Below are positions 1-6,998 of a DNA stretch of 8,941 nt, in pieces (the first letter of the stretch is position 1; every line of letters begins with the position of its first letter). Source of the stretch: Thermoplasmatota archaeon (GTDB lineage: Archaea > Thermoplasmatota > Thermoplasmata > Thermoplasmatales > Thermoplasmataceae); NCBI GenBank assembly GCA_023379355.1, contig JAMCUD010000116.1:1-8941 (forward strand), in the 5' to 3' direction. The translations under genes were made by a program, and so were the position numbers. The notes beneath the pieces were generated by a model that ran no database searches, was not told the DNA's origin, and was given only the letters and a program-made list of their open reading frames with translations.

Positions 1-304
1 TGGCAAATCCTGGATACATCTGACTGTATTCATAGGTTTCACCTGCTATTGCAGACTTGAGATTCAGTTCTGTGCTCCCTATTGGTTCGCCTGTTACGGG
101 GTCACCAACTGTCTGGAGGTATTTCATATGTCCGAATGCATGCGCAGTCTCACCATCTGCAGTGGATCTGAAAATTGACGCTATCTCCTGATAGCCCTCC
201 TCGTCCGCCTTCTGTGCGAAGTACAGATATCTTCTGTTAGCCTGGCTTTCTCCTGCAAAACCTAACTTCAGGTTTTCCAGAGTTTTTGTGTTTTTTAGTT
301 CCAT
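1..304 (-). CDS. Rubrerythrin/sulerythrin-type diiron protein (partial, N-terminal 101 residues)
   Basis: This gene runs leftward off the window, so only its first 101 codons are visible. The reading begins MELKNTKTLENLKLGFAGES and carries the ferritin-like diiron ligand pattern of rubrerythrins: E19 in GFAGES, the E52-x-x-H55 pair in GETAH, and E89 and E92 in AGETYEYSQMYPGFA. By family knowledge these four-helix proteins reduce hydrogen peroxide in the cytoplasm, drawing electrons from rubredoxin-like partners. Whether this one has a C-terminal rubredoxin domain, or lacks it like sulerythrin, cannot be judged because the end is missing. The ATG is supported by an AGGTGA SD site five bases upstream and a TATA box about 45 bases upstream. 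It lies 69 bases downstream of priS on the same strand but appears to have its own promoter. Family assignment is firm; the subtype is open. Confidence 0.9.
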   Translation of the reverse strand, partial: MELKNTKTLENLKLGFAGESQANRRYLYFAQKADEEGYQEIASIFRSTADGETAHAFGHMKYLQTVGDPVTGEPIGSTELNLKSAIAGETYEYSQMYPGFA

Positions 305-309
305 TTTAC

Positions 310-315
310 TCACCT
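310..315 (-). promoter_or_regulatory. Shine-Dalgarno site of the rubrerythrin-type gene
   Basis: On the minus strand AGGTGA stands five bases before the ATG at 304, within AAGGTGAG. It matches the archaeal anti-SD sequence and fixes this start. It contrasts with the adjacent priS gene, which has no SD. Confidence 0.75.
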
Positions 316-346
316 TATTGCTATTTCCACTAAGTATATGAATGTT

Positions 347-355
347 ATTTTTATA
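347..355 (-). promoter_or_regulatory. TATA box for the rubrerythrin-type gene
   Basis: The minus strand reads TATAAAAAT here, a good archaeal box A, in the 69-base gap after the priS stop. Transcription beginning about 26 bases downstream would start near 325 and leave a leader of roughly 20 nt that includes the SD site. A separate promoter means this gene need not depend on priS transcription. No transcript data are available, so the start site is inferred. Confidence 0.65.
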
Positions 356-373
356 GTTGTTATCATTTGATAT

Positions 374-1540
374 TTAGATAAAACTACCCATTCTTGAAGC
401 AGCCAGGAATACAGATAAATCCAGGGGAAGTTCTGTTTCACCCGGCACAAGGTTATACGATTCAGAATTGAATTTGATATTCACTGGCCTTGTAACATTT
501 ATTTTAGAGGTTCTTTCTTTAAGCAGTGGATTCAATGCCTCCCCAAGTGGATCGAAGTCTCTCATATGGTTGATTGACACCGGATATACCATCAGACCGG
601 TCTTTCCATGGAGGCTGTAAGGATATCTGATAAGTCGATGAACATCAGTGGTCACGGGTTCGTCGATCTCAGCGGTTTCTTCTTTTTGCATTGTTGTTAT
701 GATGTTCTGGAGGATTTCCCTATCGTCCTTTGTCAAATACCTGTATTTCTCCTTTCCGTGTTCCTGCATCAGTTCCAACTTTTTTACCGTCTTTTGTTGG
801 ATTTTTACCGTTTTCATCCTGCCAAAATAACCCCTGATATTCTCTCTATTCCCGAAGACCTTAATCAGGCTTTCATCTTCATATGCGCTTTTCTCATTTT
901 CACTGAATTTTTTATATATTTCAGTGAATCTCTGATCTATGCTGTTGAACCACCCCTTTGCATCCCTTAAATCCACAACACTGATCTTCCCGAACTCGTC
1001 TGAGGAAAGTCCCTCTCCTCTTATATAGTCCGCTATTTCTCTTCTTCCGTCAGAATTAAGGCCGTATATGCTTTCACTGAGCACATGAACATGATATCCA
1101 CGCCCTCCTGAGAAAAACACCTTCAGATCACTTTCATCAAAACCAAAGGTACCCATCAGGAAATTTTCAATTAGCCTTATTGTGTGTTCCTTGACCTTGG
1201 CCAGAATTTCATCATATCTCATCCTTTCTGCCCCTTCAATGTGATCAGCATCGAGATCGAAAATCAACTCTGAACCAAGCCAGCCTTTCTGATCCATTTT
1301 CTTTTCATCAGGATTCCTGTAATAAGCTGTTGAATAGTAAAAGTGGCGGGGTACATTCCTGTTTACAAATGAATCGACTTCATTTGAGTTAATCAACCTT
1401 ATATGCCTTATCATTGAACCGTAGAATGGAATGAAACCTATCTCTCTTGATGATATAAGATCAGGAACAGGACTTCTCCATCCTGCATAGTATTCCCTGA
1501 AGTATTTTTTAAGCTTATTGTCAGATGGATTTGTTTCCAT
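374..1540 (-). CDS. priS: DNA primase small (catalytic) subunit PriS
   Basis: This 388-residue protein is the catalytic subunit of archaeal/eukaryal primase, which with PriL makes the primers that start DNA synthesis. The active-site aspartates are visible as D95 and D97 in FDLDAD, followed by the nucleotide-binding SGGRGYHVHV at 144-153. The third metal-binding aspartate is D299, just before HRLIRYPYSLHGKTGL, which is also a family signature. The ATG at 1538-1540 is the first possible start, since an in-frame TAG lies nine bases upstream. No SD is present, and a palindromic TATA element about 25 bases upstream fits a leaderless mRNA. One oddity is that the protein contains no cysteine. The Pyrococcus-type enzyme carries a cysteine-rich zinc knuckle between the DxD motif and SGxGxH, whereas here residues 100-120 are a charged segment (IEGAERMRYDEILAKVKE). 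Length is close to the archaeal norm of about 350 to 400 residues. Confidence 0.95.
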   Translation of the reverse strand: METNPSDNKLKKYFREYYAGWRSPVPDLISSREIGFIPFYGSMIRHIRLINSNEVDSFVNRNVPRHFYYSTAYYRNPDEKKMDQKGWLGSELIFDLDADHIEGAERMRYDEILAKVKEHTIRLIENFLMGTFGFDESDLKVFFSGGRGYHVHVLSESIYGLNSDGRREIADYIRGEGLSSDEFGKISVVDLRDAKGWFNSIDQRFTEIYKKFSENEKSAYEDESLIKVFGNRENIRGYFGRMKTVKIQQKTVKKLELMQEHGKEKYRYLTKDDREILQNIITTMQKEETAEIDEPVTTDVHRLIRYPYSLHGKTGLMVYPVSINHMRDFDPLGEALNPLLKERTSKINVTRPVNIKFNSESYNLVPGETELPLDLSVFLAASRMGSFI

Positions 1541-1559
1541 GGCTGCGAACTAAATGATA

Positions 1560-1569
1560 TAATATATTA
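1560..1569. promoter_or_regulatory. Palindromic TATA element shared by priS and the S53 peptidase gene
   Basis: The sequence TAATATATTA is its own reverse complement and sits in the 53-base gap between two divergent genes. Its centre (1564/1565) is about 25 bases from the priS ATG at 1540 and about 30 bases from the peptidase ATG at 1594. Archaeal transcription usually starts about 26 bases from the TATA centre, so both mRNAs would begin at or within a few bases of their start codons. Neither gene has an SD, which agrees with leaderless translation. Use in both directions is inferred from geometry. Confidence 0.65.
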
Positions 1570-1593
1570 ATTACATTTGCCGTATTGTTCAAA

Positions 1594-4500
1594 ATGACAC
1601 TATCAAAGATTCAGGCTGTTGCAATCATCTCCATTATGTTAATGGTGCTTGCTGTTCCGGTTATAACGGAAAATGCGGCGTCATACAGTGCGAAAAATGT
1701 GGATGTTTCAGGTTACGATTCAGCATCTTCGGCATTGAACAGAAGCGGATCGGAACTCTATTATACGGTATACGATCCGAACCAGACAAATTTCACTGAC
1801 AGTGTTATTTCGCAGTACCTATCCGGTGCTGGAATAAGCACACACAATTATGGAATGTTTCTTAACTTCAATTTGAGTTATTCCATGGAGAAAAAGGTTG
1901 ATAATTTTCTCAACGGGATGAAAAGTGTATTTGGGTTAGAGTATTCGGCTTCGGCAGGAACTGGGAATGTTTATCCCGACATCCTGTATTCTTCCGTGCC
2001 TAACCAGTTCGGATCATCTCCCTCCTATTATCTGCCACAGCAGATAGCATCAGCTTACGATTTTAACTGGGCTTACAACCACAATATAAAGGGAAACGGA
2101 ACAACCATAGGCATTGTTGATGCATATGGTGACCCCAACATAGCATATGATCTGGGAGCATTTGACAATGTGACGGGCCTTCCCCCTGCCAATCTTAAGA
2201 TTGTATATGTGAACAGTTCAACACACTCAGGTTTCAACAATTCATGGGCAATTGAAACCGCAACCGATGTGGAATGGGCCCATGCAATGGCCCCCTATGC
2301 CAAGATCGTTCTTCTTCTTGCGGATTCTTCAAGCTTCAGGGCTATGCAGAATGCCGTTGAATACGCTGTAAACAACAAATTATCAGACATACTGTCGTTC
2401 AGCTGGGGTTCACCTGAATCTGGAGTTGCAAACTCTACACTTTCCAGTTTTAACCTTGCCCTTCAGGGAGCCACTGATGAAGGCATATCCGTCTTTGCTG
2501 CTTCTGGTGACTATGGTGCATACGACCAGACAAATTCACCCACTGTAAATTTCCCTGCTTCCAGCCCATATTTGACTTCAGTAGGAGGAACATCGCTTTA
2601 TGAAAGCAATGGTGTTTTTTCACAGCTGGCCTGGGGGGGAAATCTCAGTGGTAAATCATACGGAAGTGGAGGAGGATACAGCAGCTACTTTTCAAGACCA
2701 TACTGGCAGATGGCCCCATCATTAAATTCCAGCATAACCCAGAGAGGAGTTCCTGACGTTGCACTGGTCGCTGACAACAATACGGGTGTTCTCATAATCT
2801 CGGAGGGAAGGTCGTATAAGGTTGGAGGAACAAGTATTGCAACTCCAATGTGGGCAGCCATAGGGAGTCTCATTGATCAGTACAATGGAAGGAAGATGGG
2901 ACTTCTGAATCCACTGTTTTACCAGATATCCAGAACAGATAATTACGGAAAGGTTTTCACGCAGATTACTTCAGGAGGAAATGGTTATTATTCGGCACAC
3001 AGTGGCTGGAATCCAGTGACGGGGCTTGGGACACCCAACGTGTCTGAACTTCTCAATGTATCGGTGCAGACTCTTCTTCCCTATGGTTCCAACGTGGTCG
3101 TCAATCCAGGAAACTTCTCGTATAATGGAGTTTCAGCAGTTTTAAAACTTCCAGGGCCTAATTCGGCCAACCTTCTGGGAAATGGCACCACCTTTTACTA
3201 CGTTTCCCTGTTTTCCAATGATTCGAATTTTATTAAATTTGGTCTGGATCGCAATTCGACGTCCGTATTTCCCATGTTCCAGTTTGAACAGTGTGGCGTA
3301 TGGATAAACAAAACGTATGAACTGCCAGGATCATCAGGTTTTTCCCTGTCCCCTGGAAATGGAGGATATAATATATCCATGTCATTTAAAGCTGATAACG
3401 TGTCCCTTACTGTCAACGGTACCCAAATGGACAGGATAAACATATTCCCTGAATTCCAGGGATCAATGGAGGCTTCTTACGGAGTGGAACAGGTCAACAG
3501 TACAGATAACCTGACTCCTGTTGCGGGCGGAACATTCTCCAACCTGTCACTGTACACCAACGCCTCTTCTATGCCTGTAACTTCCATGCTGGAAACTCAC
3601 TTTTCCGGAGTTGCAGACCAGTTTAATTATTCAAATCTCTCCATATTCAAAACAGACGGGGTATATCAGGTGGAGAATGGATACTCAAACAACAGTGCAT
3701 ACATTAACGGATCAGGCAGTTCTTCCAGCGGACTTTCAATCAGCTACAACCTCTCGTTCTCCAGCCCTGTGAATGGTACTTTCCGGTTGCATGGATACAG
3801 TGGAAAAGTGGAATGGGAAGTTGACGGAGAGAACATATCAGGTTCAACGTATACTTTCCCTGCACAGGGTTATTACAACGTTTCTGTCAATGAAAACGGT
3901 TCGCTTCTGAAACAGCCAAAGTTCCTCACAGGCAGGGAGGTGTTCATTCCCGCTGTTTTGCGGTCCGTTATCAACGTTACTTCAAACATAAGCTACGACA
4001 TGACGCCCCAGGTATCTCTGACCCTGAACAGGCTTTACAGCTTTTCGCTGGATGGAAAAGCGGGGATTCCTGTACTCCCCGGATCTGACACAATCTCAGC
4101 CAAATCACCGGGTTTCATCGAAATGAACAAAACTTTGGTAGGCGGAAAGGATTACAACTTCACGATGTCGGCTCTGCCGGTCCACATGAACGTGTTTGTC
4201 AATCCTGGATTTGCAAATGTTACTGTGGACAACATATCACTGGCTGAAATTAGCGGCATTTTCACTCTTTCTACATTACCCAGGGAGGTTTTCCTTAACG
4301 CATCAGCAGAAGGCTATAAACCAGCCACACAGGAAGTCTCTTTGATGCCGGGTACCACATACTCAGGATCTTTTTATCTGACGCCACTGCATGCAATTCA
4401 GAAAATAACAGGGAGAGTCACTGACAGGATATTCAAATATGGCCTTTATGGTGTGAAGGTTGCATCAAACAGCAGCAATTATGTGTTTACAAATTCAACA

Positions 4501-5043
4501 GGGTACTATGTTTTTTACAACAGCAATGTTACAAAAAATCTTACATTTTCCAGATCTGGGTACAATTCAACAACTGTTGAGGTGGATTCATCAGCCAATG
4601 AAACAATCAATGTTCAGCTGATTCCTCTCAAGATAAACGCTACTTCACTATTCTCTGTGAGCCTTGGAAGATATTTTCCTTTCCTTTTCAGTCTTGCTTA
4701 TCTGTCCTGGAACACCAATGCTGCATCCTCCGATCTCTTCGGTTCATACCAGATCATATACTCGAACAATGCCCAGATGAATAATCCATCCTATGTTAAC
4801 ATTTCAAATCCCGGGACTCAGTCCAGTGTTCTTGTGGGCGTGTTTCCGGGAAAGACCTATTACGTAACCATAAACATGTATCTAAGAAACGGGCAGATCG
4901 TCACTGGAAACACAATAACGATCAGTTATTCAAACCTCATCGACCTTGTGATGAACCTTGTCATACTTGCAGGGGTTGGCATTTATATCTATGTTGCAAT
5001 AGGTTTCATAATAAGAAGAAGGGAAAGAAAAAAATCCAATTAA
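1594..5043 (+). CDS. Secreted, membrane-anchored S53 (sedolisin) family acid peptidase
   Basis: This 1149-residue S53 serine-carboxyl peptidase probably cuts extracellular protein at acid pH. In order it has a signal peptide (about 1-27), a rather short propeptide (about 35-130), the catalytic domain (about 145-490), a stalk of beta-type modules, and a C-terminal membrane helix (about 1118-1140) ending in RRRERKKSN. The catalytic residues are E221 and D225 in ETATDVEW, D306 in ASGDYG, and S414 in GGTSIATP. In the stalk, residues about 862-932 resemble a PEGA module and about 936-1013 a carboxypeptidase-regulatory-like module; these are weaker calls. Around 50 N-x-S/T sequons occur, about 38 of them after the catalytic domain, with a single cysteine (C567). 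Both side-chain ligands of the usual C-terminal Ca2+ site look substituted (Q and N for D). I chose the ATG at 1594 over the TTG at 1585 because it fits the TATA spacing; no SD is present. The protein could be a surface glycoprotein as much as a nutrient-scavenging enzyme. Confidence 0.9.
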   Translation: MTLSKIQAVAIISIMLMVLAVPVITENAASYSAKNVDVSGYDSASSALNRSGSELYYTVYDPNQTNFTDSVISQYLSGAGISTHNYGMFLNFNLSYSMEKKVDNFLNGMKSVFGLEYSASAGTGNVYPDILYSSVPNQFGSSPSYYLPQQIASAYDFNWAYNHNIKGNGTTIGIVDAYGDPNIAYDLGAFDNVTGLPPANLKIVYVNSSTHSGFNNSWAIETATDVEWAHAMAPYAKIVLLLADSSSFRAMQNAVEYAVNNKLSDILSFSWGSPESGVANSTLSSFNLALQGATDEGISVFAASGDYGAYDQTNSPTVNFPASSPYLTSVGGTSLYESNGVFSQLAWGGNLSGKSYGSGGGYSSYFSRPYWQMAPSLNSSITQRGVPDVALVADNNTGVLIISEGRSYKVGGTSIATPMWAAIGSLIDQYNGRKMGLLNPLFYQISRTDNYGKVFTQITSGGNGYYSAHSGWNPVTGLGTPNVSELLNVSVQTLLPYGSNVVVNPGNFSYNGVSAVLKLPGPNSANLLGNGTTFYYVSLFSNDSNFIKFGLDRNSTSVFPMFQFEQCGVWINKTYELPGSSGFSLSPGNGGYNISMSFKADNVSLTVNGTQMDRINIFPEFQGSMEASYGVEQVNSTDNLTPVAGGTFSNLSLYTNASSMPVTSMLETHFSGVADQFNYSNLSIFKTDGVYQVENGYSNNSAYINGSGSSSSGLSISYNLSFSSPVNGTFRLHGYSGKVEWEVDGENISGSTYTFPAQGYYNVSVNENGSLLKQPKFLTGREVFIPAVLRSVINVTSNISYDMTPQVSLTLNRLYSFSLDGKAGIPVLPGSDTISAKSPGFIEMNKTLVGGKDYNFTMSALPVHMNVFVNPGFANVTVDNISLAEISGIFTLSTLPREVFLNASAEGYKPATQEVSLMPGTTYSGSFYLTPLHAIQKITGRVTDRIFKYGLYGVKVASNSSNYVFTNSTGYYVFYNSNVTKNLTFSRSGYNSTTVEVDSSANETINVQLIPLKINATSLFSVSLGRYFPFLFSLAYLSWNTNAASSDLFGSYQIIYSNNAQMNNPSYVNISNPGTQSSVLVGVFPGKTYYVTINMYLRNGQIVTGNTITISYSNLIDLVMNLVILAGVGIYIYVAIGFIIRRRERKKSN
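5013..5034 (-). terminator. Pyrimidine-rich T tract after the met operon
   Basis: Reading the minus strand past the metE stop codon, TTGGA is followed by seven T and then a pyrimidine-rich run (CTTTCCCTTCTTCTT). Archaeal transcription commonly ends at such U-rich tracts without needing a hairpin. The same bases on the plus strand encode the basic RRRERKK tail of the peptidase. Assignment rests on composition and position only. Confidence 0.5.
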
Positions 5044-6080
5044 TATTCCCCGTAAACCTGGTTTCTGGCTTCCACCATATTTTTTAATTTCTGGTATCCG
5101 ATTTCCCTTGACCTTGTTCTGAGTCCGCAATCCGGGTTTATCCGTACGTTCGTTGGATTTTCGATGAATGCCATTGCATATTCTATCCTGTCTCTGATCA
5201 ATTGAACTGATTCAATATCGTTGATATGGACATCAGTGACACCAAGGCCCAGGAACTTTCTTGGATATTGTTCTTCATTTATTTCTGAAAAGTACGCAAT
5301 ATCGTCATATCCTATCCTGGCTTCGTCGCTTACCCCTGACATCATGGTGTCTCTGTTGGCGTATTCAAGATTCAGTCCATGAAGCTTCAGATCTGGTATT
5401 CTGTCATAAAGTAGGCGGTAATCTCTGCTGTAGCATACATGTATGCTGAATTCAGCATCCTGAATTCCCTCAATGGATCTGTTAACAGAATCCACAACCA
5501 GATCCATCTCCGAAGGGTGGGTTGTGGCAGCCGGCTCGTCTATCTGTATCTCCAGTTTCTCCCCTCCTGGACCACTTCCCCATATCTTTTTAAGTTCCCT
5601 TATTTCCTGGTTAATTATATTAGCATAGGCCATTGCAAGATCCTCTCTGCTTTTATATGCCTCGTTGAATGACCAGTCCATCATCGTATATGGTCCGGTA
5701 ATGGGTACCTTTATCCTCTTTTCAGTGTTGTTCATTATGAATTGCAGTTCATCCCCGTGGAATGAGGATTTTCTGTTTATATTGGATACCACACTGCCCT
5801 TCTTGTAGTATTTGTTGTCAAAGGATCTTACCAGGCCGTAGAATTCGATTCCCTCCAGGCTGTTTGCCAGGTGCTCATACATTTCCCACCTGAACATTTC
5901 ACCCCCAACGCCCACATTCATGAGACCGGCCTGATCAAAAAGTCCAAGTGTCTCCAGTGTGGCTTTTTCTGCCAGCTTGGTGAACTCTTCTGTTCCCTGA
6001 ATCTGATGGAATCTCCTGCTCAGATAATCCGGTTTCCTGAAACTTCCAATTTCCTGGGTAATGAATTTTCTTTCCTGCAT
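5040..6080 (-). CDS. metE: Cobalamin-independent methionine synthase, catalytic (C-terminal-type) subunit
   Basis: This 346-residue protein corresponds to the catalytic half of MetE, which transfers a methyl group to homocysteine bound at a zinc ion. All four zinc ligands are visible: H214 and C216 in SIHVCYS, E239 in LNLEYANRD, and C318 in NPDCGLRTR. IQIDEPA holds the family's catalytic aspartate, D181. The N-terminus TQEIGSFRKPDYL and the segment TGPYTMMDWS also match the family. Bacterial MetE is about 750 residues in one chain; here the N-terminal half is encoded by the gene just upstream. The ATG overlaps that gene's stop by one base (TGATG) and has a strong SD, so the two are probably translationally coupled. 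Folate-independent core methionine synthases (MesA-MesC) also lack an N-terminal domain, but the adjacent N-terminal-like gene and metF argue for a folate-type donor. The stop codon is shared with the convergent peptidase gene. Confidence 0.93.
   Translation of the reverse strand: MQERKFITQEIGSFRKPDYLSRRFHQIQGTEEFTKLAEKATLETLGLFDQAGLMNVGVGGEMFRWEMYEHLANSLEGIEFYGLVRSFDNKYYKKGSVVSNINRKSSFHGDELQFIMNNTEKRIKVPITGPYTMMDWSFNEAYKSREDLAMAYANIINQEIRELKKIWGSGPGGEKLEIQIDEPAATTHPSEMDLVVDSVNRSIEGIQDAEFSIHVCYSRDYRLLYDRIPDLKLHGLNLEYANRDTMMSGVSDEARIGYDDIAYFSEINEEQYPRKFLGLGVTDVHINDIESVQLIRDRIEYAMAFIENPTNVRINPDCGLRTRSREIGYQKLKNMVEARNQVYGEY
5080..5090 (+). terminator. Candidate T-rich terminator of the S53 peptidase gene
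   Basis: About 37 bases past the peptidase stop the plus strand reads TTTTTTAATTT, the first T-run downstream. It lies inside the 3' coding end of metE, where it encodes part of the KLKN segment. It is a plausible U-tract terminator, but a short T-run inside an AT-rich coding region can also be chance. Confidence 0.3.
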
Positions 6081-6997
6081 CAGTTAATCACCTCTCTGAT
6101 CATTTCCAGTTTTTTTGCGGCAATGGAAAAGGGAAGAAAATCAAGGTAGTCGTTGAATGTAACATAGATTGAATCCACCCCTGCCTTTTCTGCCACTTCA
6201 ATTACTGTTTCCCTCACGGTTTTTGGGTCCTCTATTTTCGTATTATGGGAATCTATCACTCTTATACCCGGTACAATGGAATGCTTTGATGCAATTTCCA
6301 TGTTCCTGTCCTCGGTGGATGCCGCAATGCTGTAAAGTTTTTTGGTAATAGGCGTGAAATCAGCAAATTTGAGATTTCCCTCGGTTACAAGAATTGTCCT
6401 GAATTTTTCCACAAATGGTAAGAGAAGTGACAAGTCCTCACCCTGATATGGAAGAGATTCGAATAGAAGTGCGTTCTTAAACCCGTAGGATTTCATAATG
6501 TCTGAATAGATAGAGATCATGCCAGCAGTGAATTTCTCCAATGAAAGATCCTCCTTTATCATTGACATTTTGAAGAATGAAAAAGGAGAGGGAAAGAACG
6601 CAAAATAGTTAGGATCATTATTTCTCTGAAACATGGGAAACGGTGGATTTGCTTCAATCTCATTGAATTCTGAAGGATTCACCTTCAACCTGCCAACGTG
6701 ATCCACTTCCGGAAACCTGTAGAATGTGTTTGTCTCCTTGTATCGTGTTAGTGGACCTGGAGAAATTCCTTCAGTGGCACATGTTAATGGTCTGAAAATG
6801 TCATACCAGTTGAAGAGGGGATCAGTGTAATCTGATCCAGTACTTCTGAAAAGTTCTGTCCTCAGTTTCTTCTCCCCACTTATTTCTCCTTCAATTTCCT
6901 GGCCTTTCAGCAATCCTCTTTCCCATCTTCCGATCTTGATTCTAAGTTCATCACTCTTTGGGTATGTTCCGTATATTAATCCTTTGATCTCTGTCAT
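6080..6997 (-). CDS. MetE N-terminal-domain-like protein (methionine synthase partner subunit)
   Basis: This 305-residue protein resembles the non-catalytic N-terminal barrel of cobalamin-independent methionine synthase. The opening MTEIKGLIYGTYPKSDELR, followed by a WERGLLKGQ segment, is the typical start of that domain. It looks like a paralogue of the catalytic barrel that has lost the chemistry. The DEP position reads ESLP (residues 180-183), no H-x-C pair follows, and the DCG position near the end reads FNDYLD (281-286). The only cysteine is C73. In full-length MetE this half supports the active domain and contributes to binding the methyl-folate, so a heteromer with the next gene product is the natural inference. 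The start is the ATG one base after the metF stop (TGA-A-ATG), with GGAG ten bases upstream; a TTG 30 bases earlier would lie inside metF and precede the conserved start. The stop overlaps the metE ATG by one base. Confidence 0.82.
   Translation of the reverse strand: MTEIKGLIYGTYPKSDELRIKIGRWERGLLKGQEIEGEISGEKKLRTELFRSTGSDYTDPLFNWYDIFRPLTCATEGISPGPLTRYKETNTFYRFPEVDHVGRLKVNPSEFNEIEANPPFPMFQRNNDPNYFAFFPSPFSFFKMSMIKEDLSLEKFTAGMISIYSDIMKSYGFKNALLFESLPYQGEDLSLLLPFVEKFRTILVTEGNLKFADFTPITKKLYSIAASTEDRNMEIASKHSIVPGIRVIDSHNTKIEDPKTVRETVIEVAEKAGVDSIYVTFNDYLDFLPFSIAAKKLEMIREVIN
6087..6094 (-). promoter_or_regulatory. Strong Shine-Dalgarno site of metE
   Basis: The minus strand reads GAGGTGAT six bases before the metE ATG, a near-complete complement of the archaeal 16S 3' end. 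It lies inside the last codons of the upstream gene. With the TGATG stop-start overlap it indicates coupled, efficient translation of the second subunit, and it shows that two genes are intended here and not one broken gene. Confidence 0.8.
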
Positions 6998-6998
6998 T

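Noticed and set aside
306..314. GTGAGTAA shared between the rubrerythrin leader and the dyad upstream of metF
   Set aside because: In the first place it is part of the SD and start region and no second dyad arm is present, so the match is probably chance and not a shared operator.
608..970. Open frames antisense to priS, and similar frames antisense to the peptidase, metE, metF and the dehydrogenase
   Set aside because: Each overlaps a gene with clear family motifs, has no recognisable domain, and has the composition of a reversed coding strand.
1585..1593. TTG codon as the start of the S53 peptidase
   Set aside because: It would add only three residues and lies about 20 bases from the TATA centre, too close for a leaderless start; the ATG at 1594 fits better. 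It cannot be fully excluded.
1594..5043. Thermopsin (A5) or subtilisin (S8) identity for the secreted peptidase
   Set aside because: The E-x3-D pair, SGD and GGTSIATP with the GWNPVTGLGTP ending are S53 signatures. The Asp/His/Ser order of subtilisins is absent and there is no thermopsin-like motif.
5040..6080. Folate-independent core methionine synthase (MesA-MesC type)
   Set aside because: Those occur without an N-terminal MetE domain and are tied to corrinoid proteins. Here an N-terminal-like partner and metF are directly upstream. Kept only as an alternative.
6078..6082. The two MetE genes as one gene broken by a frameshift
   Set aside because: The second gene has its own strong SD and ATG, each protein begins and ends at a complete domain, and the TGATG junction is a normal coupled stop-start.
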